Below, piece after piece: positions 26,301 through 37,500 of a stretch of DNA of 64,000 bases (position 1 is its first letter; every line of letters begins with the position of its first letter). The position numbers were made by a program, and so were the translations under genes. Source of the DNA: Xiphophorus maculatus (lineage: Eukaryota > Chordata > Actinopteri > Cyprinodontiformes > Poeciliidae); contig NC_036461.1 in the NCBI RefSeq assembly GCF_002775205.1, forward strand, positions 8,655,015 to 8,719,014. Reading direction: 5' to 3'. The notes beneath the pieces were generated by a model. That model did not search any database and was not told the origin of the DNA. It saw only the letters and a program-made list of their open reading frames with translations.

Positions 26301-29300
26301 GTTTCCCTGATGCTTTGGCCACTCACAAGCTACAGCATAGGTAGCTTAGAAGAAGAAGAAGCTTAACTTAAAAGTATTATGTATTTTCCAGGCAAATAGT
26401 CCCATTGTATAGCACAATCAAGTAACTGTTTTACCTTTAGTTGTCATAAAAATGCTATATATATAAAATATGACTCGGCTTGGAGACTGCAGCTCCGGGG
26501 AGGAGCTTGGTGGAAAAGGCGACGCTTGGTGAGAGTACGTTTTTTGAACAGCTGAATGGTTGCCATGGGAGATCCAAGGATTTCTCAAATATGCATGAAA
26601 GAGTAAAACTAACACGTGATGTCAGATGTGTTTTCAACGAGGGAATAACATTATAGCTTGTAATAAAGCTCAAGAACGTCAATTTTACATATCACACCAA
26701 CTTGAAGATGGCTTCCTCCATTCCTAAACCTGTTTTGATGTGATTGACATCATTTTCATGCTGAAACAAGAAACTGTCTCAAAGTTTCATCAATCTGACC
26801 CAAAATGTCTCATCCATTCCTTGTCTAACTGCTTGCCCTTGCAAGATCACAGGGAGGCTGGATCATTGGTTCTCTCCACTGGGCGAGAGGCAGGGTACAC
26901 CCTGGACACACACACTCAATTCAGAGAGATCAATTGACCTCACAGTCATGTTTTTGGACTGTGGGAGGAAGGTAGAGTATCCTGAGAGAACCCACACATG
27001 CTGACAGACCTTTCTGCATGGTTGCTGCATGGCAACAGTGCAACCAATTGCATATCTATGCAACCCTTATCCAATCAATAGGATATTGGCTAAAAAAAAC
27101 AGCAGAAATGTGCTTCAGATGTTAAGATGCCCCATTTAGATGACCGCAATTCAACAAGCGCCTATAAATCAGCCGTCAATTGAAATCATGTGTGCTGGAA
27201 GCAGGGAAACATCTAAAACATACACAGCAGTGTGCCTTGAAGACAAAGGTTGGTGGTCCACCAGTGTGCCTCGCCACATCAACATGGTCTGAGATTCGCC
27301 AAAGAAAAAAGAAGAACCTGCTTCTTGCATAATTGAAGATAAACCAAATCTCTTCTAGAGAAAAGTTTTACAGTCAGAGGAGACGAAGCTTGAGCTATTT
27401 TTCTATCTAAGAACACTGCACCAGTTGTCAACCATGGTAGAGGCAGGATCATGCTGAGGTTCTCTATCTCCTCCAAATTCATTGTCTTCACCACAAATCA
27501 GGGACGATATGGTTAAAACCTGAACACGCCTGGACGTTGCAAAGGTCCATGATCCTAAACACACACGGTGTTGGAATGATAAAGCTGTCATGATGTGTGG
27601 TGGTGATGGTGAATCCGAAATGCACAACAAGCATAAATGAACTGGAGTGAATAATGTGTTTTTCTTTCTTTTTCACTATCAACCTAACAGTGGATTGTGG
27701 GGAAAAGTGAATCATTAATGAAGGAATGATAAAACATGAACTTAAAAACGACAGCAAGAGCAGGAACAATGGAAACAGGGTACATTAAGTTAATGTGGAA
27801 ACCAGCAAGGAGTGAATGAAGGAGAAGTGGATAAATGTTGGAATGATCACCAGAACTAATTACAAACAGGAGGCATCTTTGAGGGGAGAGCCAAAAGCAA
27901 ACTGGGGAAGAAAGGGTCATAATGTCACAGGGAAGCAAGGAGGAGTAAACACAAAGGAGCTGGGAAAAGAAAGACAAAAATTAACCAAACACAATAAATA
28001 AATAAATAAATAATAAAGACCTAATTGAAATACTATTGATTGATTGAACTGATATAAAACAGAAACAAGCCTGATCTAATCAAAATAAAGAATAACTAAG
28101 GATAAACACAGATAAAGTAACAAAACTATAAATCCAGAAAAAACAAAGATCCTGACATAAAGTTTCTTTATTTAACCTATGATGCCAGAAGCAGATTCAT
28201 AGCTGCAGAAAGCTTGTAGATGAGGCACAACTTGCTAAGGGATATTTAACCAGATATTACAGGAATAAAATTGAGTGTATGTGTCATTTTGAGCCTGTTT
28301 TCATGAGTGAAATCCAAAAAGAAAATAAAAGAAAATATGCGTTTTACTCCCTGTTCTTAGAAGAAGCCTAAAATTAATGTAACAATCATGGTTCTGATGA
28401 GTGCATGTATTGCAAATTGGCACTGGACCTTCTCTGCTTTATGCTCTCTCACCCAGGATATGCTCGAGGCGACGGTTAAGAAGGACACTGCAAAGATGGC
28501 AGTGAAAGAAAAGAAGCTCTCTGAAGTCATGGCCAAAGCTGCTTCTCTGGAGCTGGCCCTGGCAGAAATCTCCAGAAAATCTGAGCAGCAGGAAGAGAAG
28601 GAGAAGAGGAACCTGGTTACCATCCAGGCCAGCCAGGTAGAGCTGGACAAACTGCAGAAGCTCCTCGCCATGCGAGAGAAGGAGATGCAGCACGTCAAGC
28701 AGTTGGCGAAGACCATCGTAGATAAACGCAGGGAGGTGGAGGAATTCTTCCACGAAGCGCTGAATCACGTCAGGCAAGAGATCGTTGCCAGCAAACTTCA
28801 GAATAAAAAGGAAACCCTTCAGGATTATCAGCAGAAGTTTAGAGAGGCCACAGCTGGGATGATAAAGTTCCCACCCATCCGTTCCATCAACAGAAGTCCC
28901 AACTACCTCTATGCAGACATGGAGGCAGCCGCACAATGGTACTTTCTCTTTTCTTTCAGTCATTTCTATAGTATTATATTTCCCATGTATTCTAAAACCA
29001 ATTTCAATGTATTTTATTGGAACTGATTGATCAGAAAGCAATAGTGTATAAATGTGAAGTTGTAGTTTCCTTCTACACGTAACCTCTAAATGTATTGTTG
29101 TTTCAAACCAGACAACTTACTATTTTCAAAATACTGATCAAGGTTAGAATTTGTCATCCTGTAGTAACAATAAACTCAATGTGATCATTTTTGCAAACAG
29201 CCAAAGGTCAAATTTAGCCTTTTTAGGTATTTCTTTTTCTTCCATAAGATCGAATAAGTTCTGCACTACTGTTGGTAAAAGATACGTTTTAAATTTTAAG

Positions 29301-30843
29301 TCCATATCATTGATCACTTTCAACAATGGTTTTGTTTGCAACGGGCTCACAAAGAGCAGCATAAAAGAATATCAGTGTAAAAGGGAGTAATTAAAAATTC
29401 ATTCATCAGTTTTCAGATATTTATTTGCAAAATGTCTCAACAATAAACACTGCAAAAACACACACACAAGGTATTTTTTGGTCTAGTTTCTAGTGCAAAT
29501 GACTTAGTACATTTGAAATGAGACAAAAATAACTTACAAGTAACATTTCAACAAGATATAAGATCTTATTTTAAGTAGATCGTTCCTTAATATTGCTTGA
29601 GGAATTATTGTTGATTATTTCACTTTTAACAAAATATCTTCTCCATGTTATAAGTGAAATAACCAGCCAGTGAAACAAGTACTTTTTCCATCAATATTAC
29701 AGATTTAAAGCAAGTTCCTATATCTTACTAAAAAGTTACTTGTGAGTTAGTTTTATCTTATTTTTCAAGTGTACAAAGATATTTGCACTAGACACAAGAC
29801 AAACATACTTGGTAAGATTTTGTGTCATTCCACTTCATAAACTTTTAGTGAAACACATTAAAAGCTGTGATTGTAATGTGAGAAAATTAAAGACCCATGA
29901 TTTAATGAAACACAGGTCTGATTTGCCTTCTGTTTGTCTGAAGGTCCCATCCTCCCAGCGGTGAGGTCAACATGTCTCATCTCACTTGGGAGCAAAAGGA
30001 AAAAGTGCTTAGCCTCCTCTTTGCTAAAATGAATGGACAGACGGAAAGGTAATAAAACATCCCCCATAAGTGGCTTATGTTTCACACAGCTAAACTATTA
30101 TTAGGATTTGTGCTCACTGCCTACATTAAAATCCATTTGTTTTCCTCTAAAATGAACCAAAAACTTCTGCATCAATTAACTCCGAAGAACAAAGTGCAGT
30201 GACACCATGCAGTTAGCCCAAATTGAAAATGCTGACTCCTCCCTCACTTTAATGCCTTAAACAGCCATTTTCTCGGCAGAAGAGGATACCATAAAACATA
30301 AGTTAGGCTTCGACCAATTTTCTTTTCCATCCAGCTGCTTAAAAAGAATGAAGAAAGAGTCTGGGCACAATAGTAAAAATAGGCCTGGCCACAGAGTCGT
30401 GTGCTTGGAAACAAACATCTGGTCACAACGATTTTTCTTCCAGCTCATTGGTCTCCTCTTCACGTGCACAAGCAGTTTATTTTGTCCTTTGAACGCTTGT
30501 GGTTGGAGAGCAGCTGGTAACATGATTTCCAGAGGATTGTGCAGGGGATCTGAACGTATGGGATAAAGCGGGAAAGACGGGAAGTATATTCATGTCAGCA
30601 GTGGTCTGGCATCCAGTCTGACCTTTTGGTAAAATAAGACAATCAGTAAGCAGGATCCAAATCTAGTTGACCCAGAATAACCACATTAGGGGTAAAGAAA
30701 ACAAAAACCAATGTGTTAAAACATGGCCTTTCATTTCTGTGTTCTCTATTTAACTGCAACCTCTTGCATTTTCCCCTGATAGGAAAGTGTGCAAGCATCA
30801 GGATCTCTGTGCTTCCAGTGAGGAACGGAAAGAGACTCTTTGA
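19719..30843 (+). CDS. bbof1: Basal body-orientation factor 1 (coiled-coil ciliary protein), probably complete
   Basis: Coiled-coil protein of motile-cilium basal bodies, needed to align and hold them in multiciliated cells (family knowledge). Exons: 19719-19762, 19839-20091, 20165-20230, 22328-22416, 22496-22571, 24239-24318, 25769-25913, 28457-28938, 29944-30048, 30783-30843; phases agree, 466 aa plus stop (human about 529). Family matches include a lysine-rich start, then [54 protein letters not shown] and [19 protein letters not shown], all lined up with human BBOF1 in order. Nearly all of it is Glu/Lys-rich coiled coil. The acceptor used for the fifth exon (22496) was chosen because the stronger-looking AG at 22490 breaks the frame. 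About 26 residues expected between 20230 and 22328 were not found, and the last exon is short and diverged. Head-to-head with ENTPD5 across 7.2 kb; tail-to-tail with ALDH6A1. Confidence 0.88.
20254..20320. repeat. TA microsatellite
   Basis: About 27 TA units with one G interruption, ending in CACATATACA, in the BBOF1 intron after the third exon. Confidence 0.95.
20500..20700 (+). mobile_element. Short LINE reverse-transcriptase fragment in a BBOF1 intron
   Basis: Translation near 20580-20690 gives [17 protein letters not shown] and then [10 protein letters not shown], the usual non-LTR (L2/Rex-type) reverse-transcriptase block. About 200 bp remain, with no flanking LINE parts visible. Confidence 0.6.
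22620..24100 (+). mobile_element. Near full-length but decayed Tc1-like transposon filling a BBOF1 intron
   Basis: Left end ACAGTGCCTTTCAAACGTTT and right end GGTTGTAACGTGACAAAATG resemble the usual inverted termini of this family. Inside are CATGGCAGTGGCTGCATCAT and AACGGCCCAGTCAAAGATCA. The middle (about 23440-23860) includes unrelated hAT-like sequence, suggesting nesting. The host intron is 1,667 bp, so nearly all of it is this element. Confidence 0.75.
25040..25680 (+). repeat. Long pyrimidine-rich tract (C/T on the plus strand) in a BBOF1 intron
   Basis: About 640 bp made almost wholly of C and T with regularly placed TTGTGTCCT-like interruptions (CCTTCCTTTCTTGTGTTCTT). A diverged simple or minisatellite-like expansion. 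It keeps long open frames on both strands simply because stop codons need A on the plus strand; these are not genes. Purine/pyrimidine asymmetry of this length can form triplex DNA (inference). Confidence 0.8.
26800..27025 (+). repeat. Common teleost interspersed repeat fragment in a BBOF1 intron
   Basis: Carries GAGGCAGGGTACACCCTGGA and GTCATGTTTTTGGACTGTGG followed by GAGGAAG, the signature of a very common fish repeat. I do not assign the class. Confidence 0.55.
27100..27575 (+). mobile_element. Degenerate Tc1-like fragment in a BBOF1 intron
   Basis: Short matches to the transposase middle such as AGAGGCAGGATCATGCTGAG and AAGGTCCATGATCCTAAACA in the expected order. Heavily eroded. Confidence 0.5.
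29447..29832. mobile_element. Palindromic MITE (long terminal inverted repeats) in a BBOF1 intron
   Basis: Left half starts CACTGCAAAAACACACACAC and continues GTCTAGTTTCTAGTGCAAAT; the right half, read in reverse, gives ACACAAAATCTTACCAAGTA and TAGTGCAAATATCTTTGTAC. The arms pair over about 150 bp each with moderate divergence, leaving a small centre. This is the layout of a common teleost non-autonomous DNA transposon. Confidence 0.75.
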
Positions 30844-31384
30844 CACCAACACGGCTGAGCTCACACATAAAAAAAAATGGCACAGAAATAAAAAAAGTTT
30901 TACCTCATCCTTACAATTTAGGAAGCCTGCACAGATTTATCGGTCCCACATTGCATGTTTAGCAGAAAAAGCAGCGGCTGCGAGAACGTCAGTTCCTACA
31001 TGTGATTTATCAAGACGGTTTGCATTTTAGCGATGCATAATGATGACTGTCCTCCAGAATTAGAGAGAACTGTCGGGGCGCTCATCGGCCCCCAGGCGCC
31101 GGAGTCCATTCTGCCCTCAACCCCAAACAGACTGTCGGATACGCACCACACCACATGACCTCGGTGCAGCCTTTGCAGCTCTCATCTCGTATCTGTGCGC
31201 CTTCGCTTTGTGTGCTTCCCGAGGAGTGTCAGTCAGGAGTACAGCACAGTAAAAAATGTTGGTTTGTGTTCCTTTCAGCCGTTTTTACAATGCATGTGGT
31301 TTTAATTGTGTATTTTATGCATAAAACAAAAACAAACACTGGTTGCCTCCATGAAAACACACAATCTTTTAGGACCCAACAAGA

Positions 31385-31390
31385 TTTATT
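31385..31390 (-). terminator. Candidate poly(A) signal of ALDH6A1
   Basis: TTTATT on the plus strand reads AATAAA on the minus strand, about 190 bp beyond the ALDH6A1 stop. It is the first canonical hexamer seen downstream. Not otherwise supported. Confidence 0.4.
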
Positions 31391-31576
31391 AGTGTTTCCT
31401 CTTCTGCACCGCTCTGCAGACATTCATTCAGCATCTAAGCACACTGTTTACTTACAAAGTCTTTAAAATGGGTGTTATTTCACATCATTCATCTATCTAT
31501 GAACATATACTGTAGTTTGTTTTCTTTCTGGAAGAAAACTTGAAGTTACATCAGAAGCACTTGCAGGATGAGGCAT

Positions 31577-34500
31577 TCAGCGTCCCATTGTTGGCATGGT
31601 AACGGCAGGACTTTTTAAAGTAGCGTCTTCAGCTTTCCATTGTGAGGTTATGGTTTTGATCTGCGTGTAGAACTGGATGCCCTAAAGAGATAAAAATACA
31701 ATAATGAAATACTGATCAGACTTATCATCCACAAACTTCAGCGTACTTCAATGGGACAGACCAACTCAAAAGCAGCACATAACTTAAAGGAAAAGGATGC
31801 ATAGTTTAAGACTTTTTACAGATACAAGTTTGAAAACTGTGCATTTATATTCGACCTAACTGAGTCAAACCTTTGTGGAAGCATCTTTTGCTGCAATTGC
31901 AGCTGCAGGTCCTTTTGGTTCAGGTTTCAGACCATTTTCAAGTAATGCCATAATAATCCAAGTACACCCTCTCACAAACCAATAAATTTTAATTTCTATA
32001 CAACATTTATCATGGGAAGTGGAAGACATTTTAAGTATCCCAAAATAAATAAATAAAATTAGTACTGAGGTGTCTGTAAAAAGCAAAAAAAAAACAAAAA
32101 CACACACACATTCAAAAAATGGTAAGTTGAGACCAATGCACTAAACTGAAAACTTTTATCATCCTGTCTTTGGTAGAAAGAAAGACAAGAGAAACAAACA
32201 AAAACAAAGCAAATGGAAATCATTAAGCTTGTTTAAATTTATCATGCAATTAATTGATTCAATTCTTATTGAGACAAGCTTAGCTGTATGTTTTGCATCA
32301 TTTTCCTGCTGGACAGTGGACCAATATTTACCTGCATTTGTCTTCCAATAATTTTTTACAAACTTCCTCGCTGAAGAAAAACATTTCCACAGCATGATGA
32401 TGCCACTGCCATGCTTCACAGTGCATACTGTTTGTATAGGCTAAAACGTTTTTATTCTCATCTAATCAGAACATCTTCCACAAATTTGCTGTGTCCTCTA
32501 CGTGACTTTAATCTGGACTTCTTATCACTTTATTTTAATAATCAAGCCATTCTTCCATAAAGACTAGATTTGTGAAGGGCACTGTCCTGTTGAAAGTTCC
32601 CGTTCTCTGAGATGTGAATCTCTGCAGCTCCTCCACGGTTACCAGCTTGTCAGTCTATATGTAAACATGAACTTACTGCACACTTGTGTTCTTAGATGTT
32701 GAACATTGAGGTTAGAGTAAAGGGAGATGAATATAAATGTGCACATCCTATTAAATCCCAATTAAATACATTGACGTTTGTGGTTGTAAAGTGATAAAAG
32801 GTCGTAATAGATGATATGCTTCCTTGAACAGGTTAGGATAAGTCTATGGACTATATAAAACATGTTTTGCACAAAATAATTTTTATATAATGAGCTTTTA
32901 GTCTGCTCATTTCTTCAATATATTGAGCTCCTTTTCATAACAAACCGTTTTAGGGCCTCTTGTCTCTTTAAATCCAAAGAAGCTGCTGCTGACCACGCCC
33001 CCCAACTTAACATTTACACTCACATGTGAAAATGGGCACAAACAGATATGTAATTATACAACCATGCTTCTTTTAAAAGCAGAAGTGGAGCCTCATGCAC
33101 AACCAACAAGAATCCAGCAAGTGGTTTCTGGATAGTAACTCAACAGCAAAACACTTTTTCAGCAGCCATTCTACAACACATACAGCAATAAAACCATCTG
33201 GCCAAATGCGCCAGAGCTCTGCTGGGGTTGCTGTAAACAGGGTGAGCTTCGCTATGATTGCTAAGTGATGGGGCAGTGCTGATTCTGGAGGTTTTTGAAA
33301 CGGCTCATTTTCCAGACACCAAAAACATTAACTTATTGCCAAAAACTGGCAGAGTGGTTGTTTCAAGTGATTGGGCTGTTTTCAGAAGCAGTAGAAACAG
33401 AAGTACAAAAATATGCAAAACAGGTCTTACCTGCTTCCCATAGAAGTTTGTGTCCCCTCTGAAGGATCCTCTTGATCCAGTGAAGGAGAACATTGGCAGC
33501 GGCACAGGGATGGGCACATTGACTCCAACCTGCACACAAACAAGCATCGTCCCTTTCATTTCCATAAGTGTAAGTTTTGTAAAACAATTCCAGGAACCCA
33601 AATTGCTGGGATGATCAAGATGCAGCTAACAAAAAGATGCGGTGCGTCCGTGCTTGTTGAAAAAACAAGCCTACATGGTCGCAATAAACAAAGCCGAACC
33701 TGCGGCTTGCATCTGCTGCTTTTAAAGCACAGCATGCCCTTATTAGAGGGATGAAAAGCTAAATAAAACATTCTGTTTTGAAAACTGCAGAGCCATGGTT
33801 GGTTTAAGATGTTTGAAAGAGCGGGAAGACGTTTTGACACACTAGGGCCTTTTGGCGAAGGTGCGCCGAGTGGAAAAGGAAAAAAAGAAAAACGAAAAGT
33901 AGATGTTTGTTGCACAGAGGTTTTGGAAAGTAGTGCAGCACATGGCCTGCACAACATTCCCCGACATGTGAACAGCAAACACAGGGCACAACCAGGCTCC
34001 ACAGGCAAACAAACAGGGTGAAGGCTGGCCGTAGTCTGCTCAACACAAACCCTGGAATCCCTTTTGAGTTTTAATTTGAGAATTCCCTGCTCCAGATGCT
34101 ACCTGGAAATACATTTCTATACCCTTCTGTTTTCCTGTAACACACACATGTTTGCCTTATCTATTTGGAGCGGGGTTAGGGATGGCGGGGAAGTGGAGAA
34201 AACAGGGTTACCCAAGGTGTGTATTTTAGGTGAGGAGCAAACAAGAAGATACGTGACATGGAATATTTTTTTTCTTTCCCTTTTTTAAATATGTGAAGAT
34301 TTTCAAACAGAATCGTGATGTGCTCCCCGCTGCTGGAGATGCAGCTCAGACATGACAGAGGGATGTGAATGCCTCCTTTCTCCCGGGACGGAGGGGCGCA
34401 TTTGGAGGACACAGCCACCCACCTGGCCCACGTCCACCTCATGACTGTATTTGCGCGCCGCAGCACCATTTGTGGTGAAGATGGCGGTGCCGTTGCCGTA

Positions 34501-37500
34501 GGGGTTGTTGTTGACCAGGTGGATGGCATCGTCGAGACTGTCTGCCTCGAGGACAATCAGGACGGGTCCGAAGATCTCCTCCTTGTAGCACTTCATCCCG
34601 GGCTGAGAAGAAATATTTCAAAAAAGTTTTAAAAATCAGACAAAAAACGAAACGTTCAACATTTTCTCAATAAAACCTCATTCAGTTTATTTGAGTGGGA
34701 TTTTCAAATACATTTTCTTTCTCTTTCTGCTTAACCAAAATTAATAGTCTAAAAGTTTTGGCAAGTATGTGTTCAGCCCCCTTTACTCTGATACGCTTAA
34801 ATTAAAATTAACACAACCAACCCCCCTGAGAAGTTTCCATCTCTTGCTTTAAATCGTATAAAACTGAGCAGTTTGTAGATATATAAAAGTACTAAAAATT
34901 ACAATTTTTGGTGTTTTGTTAGTTTTTTCTTCTTCAAAGATGAAAAAACTAACTAACTAAAACAAGTTTTAGTCCCACCACTAAAACTTGTTTTTATAAA
35001 ACCGCTTTCTATAGTTGTTTATGCATTGTTGCCTCTTGTGACACACTTTGTTGTTTTAATAACTAGAAAGCGTCTTCATACATATTTTAGGGATTGTTTT
35101 CCTTTATTTTAAAAGCCCAAAACAGAACTAAATGTGAAGTTATTTAGTTTAACCTTTTGGTTTAAATATTTATAAAAATCTGTGAGTTATTGTTTCTGAC
35201 AGCGGCAGGAAGGTTTTGTGGCTCTAGACAAGTTTTTATGTTGGAGGACTGAAGGGAGAAATGGCTTTTTAGGATTCATGTGTTAGAAAGTCCCAGTAAA
35301 AGTCCTGGCATAAATCCCATTGAGAATCAGTTGCAAAACTTAAATACTGATGTTCACAGCTACTAAATTTATTGCGACTCCACATCACCTGTTTTAACTG
35401 AGACTGATCTATTTTGTTGGTGAATAAATCAAATAAAATCCAACTTAAATACATTGAAGTTTATGGTTCTTATGAGAGAAAATATCAGTTGGTTTGAAAA
35501 CTTTGTGCGAGGCAGTAAAAATATCCCCACATACTGTGACGTTGCTGATGATGGTGGGTCCGACAAAGTTGCCATTCTCATAACCTTTGACCTTGACGTT
35601 TCGGCCATCGAGGAGAAGTTGAGCACCTTCATCCACGCCGCTCTGGATGAGACTGCAGACTCTGTCTCTGGCCTGCGGGGAGATCAGGGGCCCCACGTCC
35701 GCACCAGCCTGGTCCCCTAGTCGGGGCCCAAACACAAGCAGGCGTAGCGTTACACATCACAGCACACTAGCTCCACTCACATTCACACTCGTCCTCCACC
35801 GAGGAGGACCCCGGATGCTTGTGGCTTTCCTGTTCCAAATTTACTGTGACTCCACATCACTTTAAGCAGTCATAGCCGATCTTCGTTTCACCTCACATCA
35901 ACTTTTCTTCTGAGAAGATCTGACCGTCAAAAACCGCCATTTAGATCTGGTCCGCAGATCTGGCCACAAATTTGCAGCATGGCTGCCTCGACAAGCCCTG
36001 CGCTCCCAGCAGACTCCAAAGGGAAATTACAACAGAGCATCAGCCGAGAGGTGAGGTTAGGCGGCGTGGGTGGCCCCGGCTCAGCTAAACCAAAGGGCCC
36101 CGTGTGAGAGAGGGCTTCTTGAAAGGCGGGGGTGACTTGCGGGTGTGGTACCTGCGTTCACGCGCAAAGCCTTGGCACGCTCCACCAGCTCCGGCAGCCA
36201 GCACCGAGCCTCGCCCACCAGGATGGCCGTGGACAGGGCCATACAGCGCTGGCCCGCTGCCCCGAACGCCGCTCCCACAAGCTGGTTCAGAGTGTTCTCC
36301 TTGTTGGCATCGGGCATCACCACACCATGGTTCTTGGCGCCCTGCATTGCACAAAAAGTGGTTAACCTTCAGCTCTTTGATCTCCTGTTTGTTTATAACA
36401 AATAAGGTTATTGTTCTAAACAAACTACGAGTTAAACTTTATAGTTGACATGCTGCACATTTTGGTTCGTGTGTGGAATGAGGAGGACATATAAAAATAT
36501 CCCTTTTCCCCGGTGACACACAGCTGTAATCGACTTTCCACACGCATAGGTGCATTTGAAAGTCACTCATATGAACAGAGAGGGCAAAAACATATTAAAG
36601 AATCCGTTGGGCAATACTGCCACCTTCTGGGGATTTGCAGCAATTGCAATAACTTTATTGCACTCACCATGTTGGATTGGACCCTTTTGCCATTTTTAGA
36701 TCCCCTTTCATAAATATACTCCCCGGCTTGGTTTGAGCCAACGAAGCTGATGGCCTTGATGGCCGGGTGGTCACAGATGAAATTCACAGCTGAGGCAGAA
36801 AAATTTTGAATGAATAAACAAAGAAATATTTCCTCCTTGCAGATTTATCCTGTTTTTTCTCAAATATTTTCAAATGTGAAAATATAATTTCTCCATTCTG
36901 AATGTCTTGGTTAGACACTAAGAATGAAGAACTAAAAATTAAAAGCATTGAAATAAGTCATATTCAGTCATATTTCAGGTAACTTGAACCAACTCTCACC
37001 AGCATGCTGCCCATGTATGACGTTCAGTGTCCCGTCCGGAGCACCAGCGTCCTGCAGCATTTTGGCCAGCAGCATGGCGCAGGTCGGCACGCGCTCCGAC
37101 GGCTTCAGCAGGTACGTGTTGCCGCACACCATCCCCATGGGGAACATCCACAGGGGGATCATGGCGGGGAAGTTGAAGGGAGTAATGCCGGCGCACACAC
37201 CGATGGGAAGACGGTAGGTGTAGGTGTCCATGTCCTTGGTGATGGAGGGCAGAGTTTCTCCCAGCATCAGAGACGTGATGCTGCAGGCGTGCTCCACCAC
37301 CTCTGAAATAGCAACACAATGGAAGATAGTTTTTCTGTGGCTGAAACGTAACACAACGGTGGAACGCTTTCTTTGGTTTTTGTTGGGGTTTTTTTGCAAA
37401 ACGCTGCATATCGGCCTTACTAACTGACTAAGTGGCTATCACTGAGATAGTGGTGGGCATTTATCGTATCGTTTATCATTTATTGTGAACAATTTCTTAT

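Noticed and set aside
28439-29041. Minus-strand frame of 200 codons opposite BBOF1
   Set aside because: Shadow of a Glu/Lys-rich coiled-coil exon; Leu-rich translation is what reversed GAG/AAG codons give.
36081-36448. Several plus-strand frames opposite ALDH6A1
   Set aside because: The minus strand holds the conserved catalytic-Cys exon with proper splice sites; the plus frames are shadows of a GC-rich exon.
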